Below are positions 1-8,582 of a stretch of 59,829 bases of DNA, one piece after another. The position numbers and the translations under genes were made by a program. This DNA comes from Chloroflexota bacterium (GTDB lineage Bacteria > Chloroflexota > Dehalococcoidia > Lucifugimonadales > UBA2962): contig QGNM01000006.1 in the NCBI GenBank assembly GCA_003228095.2, forward strand, positions 1 to 59,829. Direction: 5' to 3'. Each line of letters begins with the position of its first letter. Positions within the stretch are counted from its first letter, which is position 1. Below the pieces are notes generated by a model. It was not told where the DNA came from and searched no databases. It saw nothing but the letters and a program-made list of their open reading frames with translations.

Positions 1-1
1 A

Positions 2-436
2 CTTTTCATGACCCTTGATCCGGTTACCCGAAAACTTCAATTACCAAATTCAAAACAAATTCTTATAACTGACACAGTCGGATTCATACAAAAGCTGCCT
101 ACAACACTTGTGGCGGCATTCAGAGCAACTCTAGAAGAGATAGGTGAAACCTCTGCGATTCTCCACGTTGTGGATATTACTCACCCTAATGCGGCAGAGC
201 ACGTCAATGTAGTGACGGAGGTTCTAAAAAACTTAGGTGTCAATCAGAGTAAAAGTATAATAATTCTAAATAAGGCAGATCTGCTTTCATAATCAGCCAG
301 TATTGAAGATATATCTACGTTGGCACCAAAGAGAATTCATAATGATGATGATACACCCGTGAACATCGTGTCTGCTAAAAACGGAACAGGAATATCAGAA
401 CTGTTGAACTCCATACAAACAATCTTAGAGGACTAA
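2..436 (+). pseudogene. hflX: 3' part of GTPase HflX, interrupted by an in-frame TAA
   Basis: The reading frame enters from the left edge (codons start at base 2) with the HflX-typical LF-TLDP segment, followed by the G3 motif DTVGF, the FRATLEE helix, HVVD and the G4 motif NKAD. HflX is a ribosome-associated GTPase that splits stalled or stressed ribosomes. Directly after NKADLLS the frame meets a TAA at 290-292. The same frame then continues for 47 codons to TAA at 434-436 and still reads like an HflX C terminus, with a G5-like VSAKNGTGISELL stretch. So there is one substitution-type stop rather than a frameshift. It may be a genuine nonsense mutation or a sequencing/assembly error. If real, the product lacks the G5 loop and is probably inactive. 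The N-terminal part lies outside the window. Confidence 0.8.
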
Positions 437-443
437 AATAGTC

Positions 444-1244
444 TCAATCCATGTTGAAGCCGCCACATACATTTATCGCCTGACCTGTTACATTTCTTGA
501 ATATTCACTAGCCAGAAAAACAGCGAGGTTTCCTATATCGTCCGGAGTCTGGTCTCGTCCGAGAGGGATTTTTTCAGCTACCAGAGAATCATATATCTCA
601 CGAGGTGTCATGTTCGTAAATTCAGGATGATTACTGCCTAGTTGCTCTTCAATAGACATAGCCATGGGAGTCCAAACAAATCCAGGACAAATCGCATTAA
701 CATTTATATTAAATTTGGCGTATTCTAGAGCAGACGATTTGGTCAGGCTAATTGTTCCGGCTTTCGAGGCCATATAGGCTGGGTTTGTAGGGGAGCCGAT
801 TTTGCCACCCACAGAAGCAACATTAATGATTTTGCCATTAGAATTGCTTTTCATGTGGGGAACCACGGCATTCGTTACAGTTGCCACCGCTTTGAGATTG
901 ACTTCGTAAGTGATGTCCCAGTCTTCTGGCGACGAAAAAGCCCGATCAACGAAACCTTGAGCGGCCCATACACCAGCATTGTTAACGAGAATATCGATAG
1001 TTTTAAACCTTTTAATAGTTTCTGAAACCATCGATTCGACAGTCTCAACCTTAGTTACGTCTGTTTCAATTGCGTACACCTCATGGCCTTGTCTTTGAAG
1101 CTTATCTGCTAATGAATCTGATTCAAGTAGCGATATATCTGCGATTATCACTTTTGCGCCGTGTTTGGCAAACATATCGGTTACACCGGCTCCAATACCA
1201 CTATTGCCTCCAGTGACGATGGCTACTTTATCTAACAGGTCCAT
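444..1244 (-). CDS. SDR family NAD(P)-dependent oxidoreductase
   Basis: This is a classical short-chain dehydrogenase/reductase of 266 aa, the usual length. The cofactor motif TGGNSGIG is at residues 11-18, NNAG at 88-91, and the catalytic triad is Ser144, Tyr157 and Lys161 (YMASK). An Asp at about residue 36 after the second beta strand suggests NAD over NADP. The substrate cannot be read from the sequence; FabG-like or secondary-alcohol dehydrogenase roles are both possible. The ATG start is supported by GAGGTG four bases upstream. It converges with hflX, with only 7 bp between the two stops. The 263 bp upstream hold its promoter region but no recognised gene. Confidence 0.9.
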   Translation of the reverse strand: MDLLDKVAIVTGGNSGIGAGVTDMFAKHGAKVIIADISLLESDSLADKLQRQGHEVYAIETDVTKVETVESMVSETIKRFKTIDILVNNAGVWAAQGFVDRAFSSPEDWDITYEVNLKAVATVTNAVVPHMKSNSNGKIINVASVGGKIGSPTNPAYMASKAGTISLTKSSALEYAKFNINVNAICPGFVWTPMAMSIEEQLGSNHPEFTNMTPREIYDSLVAEKIPLGRDQTPDDIGNLAVFLASEYSRNVTGQAINVCGGFNMD

Positions 1245-1374
1245 TTTTCACCTCATAGGTACATTCAAAATGCAAACAGCAGTGTGCGTTGTTAATCAAA
1301 TCATATTTTTTAAGGTTGTGTCGGCCGTTCAGCGCTTTTACTAAGTTTGTCGACTAATGTACGATATTTTTTGG

Positions 1375-1421
1375 AAAAGTGCCCTTAAAACTCACTGTTT
1401 TGATAAAAATGGGGCATTTCC
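1375..1421 (-). terminator. possible terminator hairpin downstream of tag
   Basis: On the minus strand TGCCC pairs with GGGCA across an internal AAAAC/GTTTT hairpin and is followed by CTTTT. The stem is short and bulged and the T run is weak. It lies in the 263-bp gap between tag and the SDR, about 90 bases after the tag stop codon. No other structure is evident in that gap. Confidence 0.25.
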
Positions 1422-1507
1422 TAAAACGAACTAGCCGTCCTACAGAACTCATTTTGGGCTAACTTCTTGGTTCGCACTATATATATTATGTAAAGTTGGG
1501 TGTATTT

Positions 1508-2068
1508 TCATAAAAGATCCTTGTGTCTGTAGCAAGATGTGATGTGATCATTAAGGAGTCCTGTTGCCTGCATAAACGAATAAACTATTTTAGGTCCAAC
1601 AAAGTTGAAACCTCTATCCTTGAGTTTTTTACTTAACTGCTCTGAAGTAACGTTGTAAGGTGGTATTTCAGATGACGACTTATATTTATTAACAATCGGC
1701 TTGTCTCCAATACTGTCCCAAAGAAACGAATTGAAACTTCCGTAGTCTCGAATAACTTCTATAACAGCTTTGGCGTTTTGTATCGAAGACTCTACTTTCA
1801 ACCGATTACGAATAATACCTTCATCAGCGAGTAGTCGTTTAATATCATTGTCTTGATATTTCGATATGACATACGGATTGAACCCTGCCATGGATCTATG
1901 GTAGTTTGCTCGCTTTTTCAGTACAGTTATCCATTTAAGTCCAGCCTGAGCTCCTTCCAACACTAAAAACTCAAACAATTTTCTATCGTCGTGTAACGGA
2001 ACTCCCCATTCTTTATCATGATATTCAATATATAGAGGATCTAAACCTACCCACTCGCAACGAAGCAT
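1508..2068 (-). CDS. tag: DNA-3-methyladenine glycosylase I
   Basis: Tag excises 3-methyladenine from alkylated DNA as the first step of base excision repair in the cytoplasm. The 186-residue length matches the family. The zinc ligands of the E. coli enzyme are all present at the same positions: Cys4, His17 (YHDKEWG), His175 and Cys179 (NDHITSC). The N-terminal CEW-GLDPLYIEYHD signature and the FVGP segment of the helix-hairpin-helix region are also recognisable. The ATG is preceded by AAAGGAAG at good spacing. It sits downstream of the TIR-like gene on the same strand, with a 58-bp gap, so the two could share a transcript. No functional link between them is known. Confidence 0.95.
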   Translation of the reverse strand: MLRCEWVGLDPLYIEYHDKEWGVPLHDDRKLFEFLVLEGAQAGLKWITVLKKRANYHRSMAGFNPYVISKYQDNDIKRLLADEGIIRNRLKVESSIQNAKAVIEVIRDYGSFNSFLWDSIGDKPIVNKYKSSSEIPPYNVTSEQLSKKLKDRGFNFVGPKIVYSFMQATGLLNDHITSCYRHKDLL

Positions 2069-2126
2069 TATTCTTCCTTTAAGAACCTCTCAATATAATT
2101 ATAAATACAGAAGATATTGTTCCTGT

Positions 2127-3149
2127 TTAAACAGTGATATTTATCACCTTGGTGTTATTAAGGGTTCTTAATATTTGTATTTGGTTAATGGACGATTCTT
2201 CAGTTACATATACTACATTTAATCCCAATTTAGCAATATCGCCTACAAATTCCTTCCTCCCTACCAATACAACTTTCCCATTGTATAGAGCGCTAGCTGC
2301 TCCAATAATAATAGGTAGCTTAAATTCATTGATTTGGTCTATTTCGCTAATCGGACCGGCCATAATTATGCCCGACTGACACTCCTTTAGCTCCTTGTTA
2401 ATTCCCTTAATCATTTGATTTGAATCAAACTCTTTCAAATTTACTACTTGAAACTTGATATTAAACTCGTACAACATGTCCTCTATGACCTTTAATACCT
2501 GCATATCACCAAAATGTCCTATAAAAACACTGCCCGTTTTGTAGCTACTAGATTTGTCTTGATATTTCTCTTCCCCATGCTGTTCTTCAATTTTGTGCTT
2601 GTTTTGAGATTCTAAAGCCCCTGCAAGGTTAACGTACATCACACCCTTTACTTCAACGATTATCTTCGCATGTAATCCATTCGCTACAATTGTGCCATAG
2701 CACTCACTGGATAGTTCCTGGTCGATTTGATGGTCTCTTTCTAGAATATTTTTAGCATAACTTTCTTCTGGTAACTGCTTTCCATCCATTCGTTGGTAGA
2801 AATCCCTGAAAACATCTGGCTTAATAGAACATTCGACTAAAGCACGCTGGTATTCCTCAGGATTCTTTGCAGACACAATAGCCCGTCCTAACTCCGTCAA
2901 TGAGATATTTGGGTCATTATAACCACCATTAGTAATGCCATATCTTGCTGATGAATTTAATTTAATTATAAATCCACTGCTTTTAGGGGTCGTTTCAAGA
3001 GCCTTAGCTAATAGAAACCTGTCTATTGCGAATCCAGAGTTGGCATCATGTATTGCCTGCCCTATCGTTTGAGCTTGTTTAAGTTCATGAAACGGGTAAC
3101 TTCTACGCTTATTTACTTTTTTTATATTGCCTATTTGATAATTTTCCAT
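2127..3149 (-). CDS. winged-helix plus TIR-like (STING/TIR fold) protein
   Basis: This 340-aa soluble protein appears to have two domains. Residues about 20-175 have an alpha-rich, winged-helix-like character (LTELGRAIVSAKNPEEYQRAL resembles wHTH domains such as DUF5343). Residues 180-205 are a charged linker. Residues 206-320 form an alternating beta/alpha unit opening with VFIGHFGD and ending in KVVLVG and VVYVTEESS. That layout resembles predicted nucleotide-binding TIR-like domains found in bacterial immune and stress proteins. In those domains a Glu usually follows the third core strand; here the equivalent stretch reads PIIIGAASALYNG and the Glu is absent. This argues for ligand binding rather than NAD cleavage. 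It is transcribed divergently from the ctpA-like gene across a repeat-containing intergenic region. The domain assignment is from pattern recognition only. Confidence 0.6.
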   Translation of the reverse strand: MENYQIGNIKKVNKRRSYPFHELKQAQTIGQAIHDANSGFAIDRFLLAKALETTPKSSGFIIKLNSSARYGITNGGYNDPNISLTELGRAIVSAKNPEEYQRALVECSIKPDVFRDFYQRMDGKQLPEESYAKNILERDHQIDQELSSECYGTIVANGLHAKIIVEVKGVMYVNLAGALESQNKHKIEEQHGEEKYQDKSSSYKTGSVFIGHFGDMQVLKVIEDMLYEFNIKFQVVNLKEFDSNQMIKGINKELKECQSGIIMAGPISEIDQINEFKLPIIIGAASALYNGKVVLVGRKEFVGDIAKLGLNVVYVTEESSINQIQILRTLNNTKVINITV

Positions 3150-3226
3150 GACCGATCCAGTTTGATTACACTCTAGTTTTTATGACATACATCTTTGCTC
3201 AGCTTACCTATCAACATTTCAAATAG

Positions 3227-3291
3227 TCAAGGTGTTATCTGCCTTGAATTGCATCCGCATGAAAAGTTTTCTGGTTTAGAGAAAAGTTTTC
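3227..3291. promoter_or_regulatory. operator-like repeats in the divergent TIR-like/ctp intergenic region
   Basis: Two identical copies of the odd palindrome GAAAAGTTTTC lie at 3261-3271 and 3281-3291. They are exactly 20 bp apart, about two helical turns, so they would face the same side of the DNA. A separate inverted repeat, TCAAGG (3227-3232) and CCTTGA (3242-3247), lies just to the left. The 268-bp gap separates divergently transcribed genes and contains no ORF. The arrangement looks like a pair of dimeric-regulator sites; the regulator is unknown. Confidence 0.45.
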
Positions 3292-3369
3292 CACGAGTTC
3301 ATATAAGACCATCCTAAGTTAGCTTTATTTTAAGATATCGAAGCAACACGAGTCACCTTATATATATCG

Positions 3370-3378
3370 TGCTAAAAT
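3370..3378 (+). promoter_or_regulatory. possible extended -10 promoter of the S41 protease gene
   Basis: The sequence TGCTAAAAT fits an extended -10 element (TGn followed by a TATAAT-like hexamer). It lies about 40 bp before the ATG, with no convincing -35. A ribosome binding site, AAAGGTG, follows nine bases ahead of the ATG at 3418. Confidence 0.3.
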
Positions 3379-3417
3379 TTTATGTAAGGGTTTATATGAA
3401 TAAAGGTGTGTCCTTAA

Positions 3418-4740
3418 ATGAATTTTGTTGACTTAATACTTAAAAGAATTGGAGTTGCGCTAAAGCCTGTTTTACTGCTTACGGTCATGCTCGTTTTATT
3501 GAGTTGCGGCATAGAGGTAGATAGAGGATCTTCAATAAACGATGTTGAAACTAACAATGAAGTAAATGCTGGGGATGATAATTTAGGATTCACAGAAACC
3601 GTATTTCAAGGAGAATCTTTGGAAGCCCCTTCTGATGTTGCAAAGGAGCTTACGATTATATGGGAGGCTTGGGCGATACTTACAAAAGACCATGTTGATC
3701 GTGCTGAACTAGACCCAAGGGCCATGTCAGAGGCTGCCATTCGCGGCATGCTTATAGCTCTCGGAGATCCTCATACTAATTATGTCCCTCCTGAAGCTTT
3801 TGCTATTGACTCTAATGATATTTTCCAAGGAGAGTTTGAGGGCATTGGAGCTCATGTTTCTATGAATCGTAGTGGGGTTTTAATAATTGTAGCTCCCATT
3901 CAGGGTAGTCCAGCAGAAAAGGCAGGGATACGACCTGGAGACCAAATACTAGGAGTGGATGGTATGTCCTTAGATGGTTATACCGTATTACAAGCTGTAA
4001 GTCTTATTAGGGGACCAAAGGGCAGTACAGTAAAGTTGCTAGTAAAACATTTAGGCGCAATTGATGCAATAGAAATTGAAGTTATTAGAGGAACCATACC
4101 TTTAGTCAGCGTATTGGTAAGAAGCCTTCCTGAGGATTCAGTGGCACATTTACGCATAACTAACTTTCATGACAACACAGCTAATGAGCTTACTCTTGCT
4201 TTAGATAAAGCTATTAAGAATGGTGCAAGCGGGTTGATCATTGACGTCAGAGATAACCCAGGAGGGACATTACAATCAGTTATAGATATAACAAGCAAAT
4301 TCTTAAATAAAGATTTGTTAATTGCATACCAGATTGATGCTTCTCAGAGGAGAACGGATTGGAAGGTTAAAGACGGCGGAAAATATGTAGACATCCCTTT
4401 AGTTGTATTAAGTAACTCGTTTAGCGCAAGCGCATCGGAGGTTCTGATTGGAGCATTCCAGGATAATAATAGAGCTACAATCATTGGTGATGTATCATTT
4501 GGTAAAGGAAGTGTAAATATGCTAAGACCCTTAAGTAATGGTGGGGGTATGTTTGTAACTACTTCACGATGGTTTACACCTAAAGGAAAGATGATACAAG
4601 GTGTTGGCATTGAACCTGACATACACATAACTGCTACAGATCCTACTGATGCCGACGTATTGCAATTAGAGGCAGCGCTTAAAGAAATACAGCAACTCAT
4701 AGAGGAAAGGGTATCGATTAACACAATTACTAAGATTTAA
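3418..4740 (+). CDS. ctpA: S41 family C-terminal processing peptidase, predicted lipoprotein
   Basis: This is a carboxy-terminal processing protease that trims or degrades exported proteins outside the cytoplasmic membrane. Residues 13-29 form a hydrophobic signal with a lipobox (LLSC), so Cys30 is the predicted lipidated residue and the enzyme is anchored on the outer face of the membrane. A PDZ domain spans roughly residues 140-225 (GSPAEKAGIRPGDQILGVDG). The S41 catalytic dyad is visible: Ser338 in SASASE and Lys363 in FGKGSV, 25 residues apart as in the family. At 440 aa the length is normal. The ATG start has an AAAGGTG site. smpB follows 27 bp downstream and may be co-transcribed. Confidence 0.93.
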   Translation: MNFVDLILKRIGVALKPVLLLTVMLVLLSCGIEVDRGSSINDVETNNEVNAGDDNLGFTETVFQGESLEAPSDVAKELTIIWEAWAILTKDHVDRAELDPRAMSEAAIRGMLIALGDPHTNYVPPEAFAIDSNDIFQGEFEGIGAHVSMNRSGVLIIVAPIQGSPAEKAGIRPGDQILGVDGMSLDGYTVLQAVSLIRGPKGSTVKLLVKHLGAIDAIEIEVIRGTIPLVSVLVRSLPEDSVAHLRITNFHDNTANELTLALDKAIKNGASGLIIDVRDNPGGTLQSVIDITSKFLNKDLLIAYQIDASQRRTDWKVKDGGKYVDIPLVVLSNSFSASASEVLIGAFQDNNRATIIGDVSFGKGSVNMLRPLSNGGGMFVTTSRWFTPKGKMIQGVGIEPDIHITATDPTDADVLQLEAALKEIQQLIEERVSINTITKI

Positions 4741-4767
4741 TTGGGTGTATCTCCTCGACATTAATAC

Positions 4768-5223
4768 ATGAAAAATCATAACGTATCGATAAACAGAAAG
4801 GCTCGATATAACTATGAAATAATAGACACATATGAAGCTGGCCTCGTTTTAATGGGCACAGAAATTAAATCTATTAGGTCAGGAAATGCTAATTTAGCTG
4901 ACTCATATGCTCATCCTGATAACGGCGAATTATGGTTACGTAATTTGCACATATCCCGATATGCTGCTGCTGCAAGCTCTAACCACAACCCTACCCGATC
5001 CAGAAAGCTTCTATTGCGCCGCAGTCAAATAATCGAACTAACTCATAATATTGGAGCGAGAGGACTTACTGTAGTTCCGTTAAAACTCTACCTAAAAAAC
5101 GGGTTAGCTAAGGTTGAACTTGGTCTTGCTCGAGGTAAAAAACGTTATGACAAAAGGCAGACAATAATTGAAAGAGATAGAAAGAGGGAAGCAGATCGGG
5201 CGATAAAAAACCGAAGGGTATAA
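4768..5223 (+). CDS. smpB: SsrA-binding protein SmpB
   Basis: SmpB binds tmRNA and carries it to stalled ribosomes for trans-translation. The 151-residue product shows the family hallmarks: N-terminal NRKARYNYEI, the GLVLMGTEIKSIR strand, the GELWLRNLHIS segment, and a basic C-terminal tail with GLARGKKRYDKRQTI followed by a Lys/Arg-rich helix that mimics tRNA in the decoding site. The ATG at 4768 has no strong Shine-Dalgarno sequence, consistent with translation following the upstream protease gene. The tmRNA gene itself was not found in the window. Confidence 0.97.
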   Translation: MKNHNVSINRKARYNYEIIDTYEAGLVLMGTEIKSIRSGNANLADSYAHPDNGELWLRNLHISRYAAAASSNHNPTRSRKLLLRRSQIIELTHNIGARGLTVVPLKLYLKNGLAKVELGLARGKKRYDKRQTIIERDRKREADRAIKNRRV

Positions 5224-5263
5224 ATTCAAACTAGAAACAATTAAGTTTTACTAGTTTGAATTT
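5222..5263. terminator. bidirectional terminator-like hairpin between smpB and the HTH gene
   Basis: A perfect 13-bp inverted repeat, AAATTCAAACTAG (5222-5234) and CTAGTTTGAATTT (5251-5263), is extended inside by AAAC/GTTT pairing. It starts in the smpB stop codon and lies between two convergent genes. It could stop transcription from both sides. It is AT-rich, so the strength is uncertain. Confidence 0.6.
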
Positions 5264-5288
5264 ATTCCTATACTTATAAACGTAAAGT

Positions 5289-5513
5289 TTAGCTGACTCT
5301 CTTTACTTCAATTGATTCCCCAGGCGCCAATGCAACTCTTCTTACATTAATCCCTAGTTTAAGCAACCAGTAACCTAACGTAGCCTTACTAACTCCAAAC
5401 TGTTCCGCTGTCGCTGTTAAACCTTGCTCAGTTACCAGTTCAGGTAGCATTTTCTCTAACGGGCGCTGGAACCTTTCCTCAACCGCAACCATTTTCTTTG
5501 TTTTTCTATTCAC
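5289..5513 (-). CDS. small helix-turn-helix protein, putative autoregulator
   Basis: This is a 74-residue basic protein with one obvious helix-turn-helix (TATAEQFGVSKATLGYWLLKLGI, about residues 33-55), followed by a short strand-forming tail. No other domain is visible. It starts at a GTG, supported by a very strong AGGAGGA seven bases upstream; an internal ATG seven codons later is less well placed. Its own promoter carries a 12-bp perfect palindrome between -35 and -10, which suggests that it, or a related factor, represses this gene. I do not recognise a named family; small phage-type or Myb/Psq-like HTH proteins are alternatives. Confidence 0.65.
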   Translation of the reverse strand: MNRKTKKMVAVEERFQRPLEKMLPELVTEQGLTATAEQFGVSKATLGYWLLKLGINVRRVALAPGESIEVKRVS

Positions 5514-5557
5514 CTTTGACTCCTCCTCACAAGAAATATTCTTGGTGTAATAGAAAC

Positions 5558-5586
5558 ATGCTAACTATCGATCGATACAGTGTCAA
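5558..5586 (-). promoter_or_regulatory. sigma70-type promoter with palindromic operator in the spacer
   Basis: On the minus strand a consensus -35 TTGACA (5581-5586) is followed by a 17-bp spacer and a TAGCAT -10 (5558-5563), 45 bp upstream of the GTG of the HTH gene. Inside the spacer is the perfect 12-bp palindrome TATCGATCGATA (5566-5577). A dimeric repressor there would block RNA polymerase directly. Confidence 0.6.
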
Positions 5587-5846
5587 TATATTATCCAAGT
5601 CTTTTCTGATTCTTTTCTAATATGTTTCAGAACTTTTCAGCAAGGCTTTTACTAAGCACAATATTATAAATGTTTAAAATTATGCCCATATCTAATACAC
5701 CTCAATATACTTTATTTACACGCGAAATTTACGTGTCACAATATCTCAATTTACTTTCAGTCATTTATTATATTGAATATGAATTCTTTTTTTTGTAGTC
5801 AAAGCACGAAGTTATCACTCCCTTGAGCATAACGAGGGTAACGTTA
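5587..5846. other. AT-rich intergenic stretch
   Basis: These bases separate the HTH promoter from a short membrane ORF. A short hairpin, ACACG/CGTGT, around 5718-5736 and an eight-T run at 5787-5794 are visible. No GC-rich stem precedes the T run, and no gene, repeat family or RNA is recognised. Confidence 0.4.
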
Positions 5847-6029
5847 ATGCTTAAACAACGCTTAAAACGCTTAGTAGCCTGCCAGGTCACTAGTGATGGA
5901 TCCTGGCTCTTCTCTGCAGCTTTAGCATTTTATTTATTTATAAGAATAACCAAAACTAAATCCGTAGATTTAAGGGCCATAATAGCTGTTGCAGGTGCTT
6001 CAATAGCTATTTCCAACCATTTAAGGTAA
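5847..6029 (+). CDS. short predicted membrane protein, hypothetical
   Basis: A 60-residue ORF from ATG 5847 has a GAGGG site nine bases upstream; a TTG 24 bases earlier is a weaker start. The N terminus is very basic (KQRLKRL). Two hydrophobic stretches follow (around SAALAFYLFI and AIIAVAGASIAI), so a two-helix membrane protein with a basic N-terminal tail is plausible. I do not recognise a family. It stands alone between the HTH gene and the tRNA. The Shine-Dalgarno and hydrophobic pattern support it, but it could be a chance ORF. Confidence 0.4.
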   Translation: MLKQRLKRLVACQVTSDGSWLFSAALAFYLFIRITKTKSVDLRAIIAVAGASIAISNHLR

Positions 6030-6218
6030 AAAACACAACAGTATTTCACTACCCTATCCGATGTTAGCCAAGTTAAAATTAAAAACCTAAACAGCTATAA
6101 ATTTGGTAAAATGGCCCTGTACAAGGTGCATACAGCTAAAAGTATAGTAAAGGATTGCTAATTTGTAGGCATTTTGATATTAAGTCAAAGTGTACAGCGA
6201 TAGCTCACCTTAAATAAT

Positions 6219-6295
<77 letters not shown>

Positions 6296-6551
6296 TCAAC
6301 TAATTTATAGCACTTAAATTTAATATGTAGCTATATTTAATCCATGGCTACCAAACTTACACGCTAAGTTTACTCGTCTAAACAGACTATAGTCACTTAT
6401 TTATAACATATTTGTTACTGAATTAGTTTGATCCCATTTATTTAAAAGATTAATGTATTAAAAAGAATGTGATTTCATTTCTGTTAGATTTTTTGTGTGT
6501 TTTTCGGTGATATAGTGTGGTAATTAGTAATTGAACACAGAAGGGGTGTTA

Positions 6552-8582
6552 ATGCCAAACAGATTGTCTTTAGAAACTAGTCCATACTTATTACAACACA
6601 AAGATAACCCTGTCGACTGGTTCCCTTGGGGGGACGAAGCACTGACAAGCGCAAAAGTACTTAATAAACCAATCTTATTAAGTATCGGTTATTCTGCTTG
6701 TCACTGGTGCCACGTGATGGAACGAGAATCCTTCGAAAACCCGGGTATTGCAGTTTTGATGAATGAAAACTTTATCAACATAAAAGTTGATCGAGAAGAA
6801 AGACCAGACTTGGACTCTATCTATATGAGTGCGGTGCAAAGTATTACTGGTCGGGGCGGATGGCCATTAACTGTATTTTTAACTCCTGAGGGTAAGCCTT
6901 TTCACGGCGGTACATACTTCCCTCCTGTTGACAGGCAAGGGATGCCCGGGTTTCCAAATGTATTAGAAGCAGTATCAAACGCATATAAAAACCAACGAGA
7001 ACAAATCGAATCAGCATCAGATCGTCTTATAGCTCACATCAAGGTATTTAGTAAGTTACCTGACTCAGAAACAGAAATATCAGACAATACAGTCATTCAG
7101 GCACTTACTGATATCAAATCGCAAGTAGATTTGGTTAATGGAGGGCTAATAGGTGCTCCTAAGTTCCCTCAACCGATGACGTACGAATTTCTACTTAAGC
7201 ACTTCAGCAGAACAAATACTAATGAATCTTTAGATATAGTCACAAAAACTCTAGATAAAATGGCATATGGGGGGATATACGACCATCTAGGCGGCGGTTT
7301 TCATAGATATTCCACAGATGAGGTTTGGTTGGTGCCCCATTTTGAAAAAATGCTTTATGACAATGCCTTGCTAGTCAGATTGTACCTACATGCTTATCAA
7401 GTTACAGGAAAAGACCTATACAAAAACGTAGTTGAAGAGACGCTAGACTATGTCAAGAGAGAGATGACTTCTATCGAAGGTGCATTCTTCTCTGCACAAG
7501 ATGCAGACAGCGACGGCATAGAAGGACAATACTTTGTATGGACTGTAGATGAAATAAATGCTGTCTTAGAACCAGAACTTGCCAAAGCGGTTATAAAACA
7601 CTACGGAGTAACCAAAAAAGGCAATTTCGAAGGCAACTCTATATTGAATCTTGTGTCTGAAGAATATAACGAGCCTAAATATCAAGTAATCAAAGACATT
7701 CTAAACCAGGCTCGGGAACCATTGATGAAACACCGAAGTGAACGAGTAAGCCCTGAAACCGATAGTAAAATCCTCACTGCATGGAATGGTTTAATGATAA
7801 GTGCATTTGCCGAAGCCTCTGTAATTCTTAATAGCAAAGAATATGGTGATATAGCTAAGAAAGCTGCTGAATTCATATTAAATAATTTAATGCATGGAAA
7901 TAGATTGTTACGAACATATAAAGATGGTCAATCTAAACTTAATGGCTACCTTGAAGACTACGCTTTTTTTGTTGAAGGATTGTTATCTTTGCACGAAACC
8001 ACATTGAACCCTATTTGGCTAAAACAAGCTATAAATCTTTCCGAATCGATGATTGATTTATTTTGGGATAATAAAACGAAACAGTTTTTTGACACTAGCC
8101 TAGACCATGAAAAGTTAGTTGTCCGACCTAGAGACATTGCAGACAATGCAATTCCTTCGGGAGCGTCCGTTGCCTGTAAGGTGCTCTTAAAAATAGCTGT
8201 GTATCTAGATGATGATCGAATCAGAGATATCACTCGACTCTCTATAAAATCTGCTACGACATTAATGACTAAAGCGCCAATTGCTGCAGGAGAGTGGTTA
8301 AATTGTGTTGAATTTTATATCGACACACCAAAAGAAATTGTTATAACCGGGGATTTTAATGATAAAAACACCACAAATCTATTGTCTGAAATTTACCGTA
8401 ACTTTATTCCAAATAAAGTAATATTGGGCATTAACTCAGAAACGATTCTTGACGATTTACCACTAGCTGATTCAAAAGATATGTTGAACGAAAAACCAAC
8501 AGCATACATATGTAAAAACTATACCTGTGGCCTACCAGTCAACAAGCCTAGTGATTTATCTAAACAATTAACTAATCAGTAG
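6552..8582 (+). CDS. DUF255 thioredoxin-domain protein (YyaL/SPATA20 family)
   Basis: The 676-residue protein has an N-terminal thioredoxin-fold DUF255 domain beginning [21 protein letters not shown], with the family redox motif CHWCH (Cys50 and Cys53). [11 protein letters not shown] and GGTYFPP follow. The rest is an alpha/alpha-barrel-like region resembling glycoside hydrolase or epimerase toroids ([43 protein letters not shown]). Family members are widespread, but their biochemical role is not settled. ATG 6552 is preferred over TTG 6531 because AGAAGGGG lies five bases before it and the family N terminus starts there. The stop overlaps the convergent sugar transferase gene by 11 bp. Confidence 0.92.
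   Translation: MPNRLSLETSPYLLQHKDNPVDWFPWGDEALTSAKVLNKPILLSIGYSACHWCHVMERESFENPGIAVLMNENFINIKVDREERPDLDSIYMSAVQSITGRGGWPLTVFLTPEGKPFHGGTYFPPVDRQGMPGFPNVLEAVSNAYKNQREQIESASDRLIAHIKVFSKLPDSETEISDNTVIQALTDIKSQVDLVNGGLIGAPKFPQPMTYEFLLKHFSRTNTNESLDIVTKTLDKMAYGGIYDHLGGGFHRYSTDEVWLVPHFEKMLYDNALLVRLYLHAYQVTGKDLYKNVVEETLDYVKREMTSIEGAFFSAQDADSDGIEGQYFVWTVDEINAVLEPELAKAVIKHYGVTKKGNFEGNSILNLVSEEYNEPKYQVIKDILNQAREPLMKHRSERVSPETDSKILTAWNGLMISAFAEASVILNSKEYGDIAKKAAEFILNNLMHGNRLLRTYKDGQSKLNGYLEDYAFFVEGLLSLHETTLNPIWLKQAINLSESMIDLFWDNKTKQFFDTSLDHEKLVVRPRDIADNAIPSGASVACKVLLKIAVYLDDDRIRDITRLSIKSATTLMTKAPIAAGEWLNCVEFYIDTPKEIVITGDFNDKNTTNLLSEIYRNFIPNKVILGINSETILDDLPLADSKDMLNEKPTAYICKNYTCGLPVNKPSDLSKQLTNQ

Noticed and set aside
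2134-2379. Plus-strand 81-aa ORF opposite the TIR-like gene
   Set aside because: It lies wholly within the minus-strand coding region, has no ribosome site and reads as low-information hydrophobic sequence; a shadow of the real gene.
5787-5794. Eight-T run as an intrinsic terminator
   Set aside because: No GC-rich hairpin precedes it on either strand, and no gene ends just upstream.
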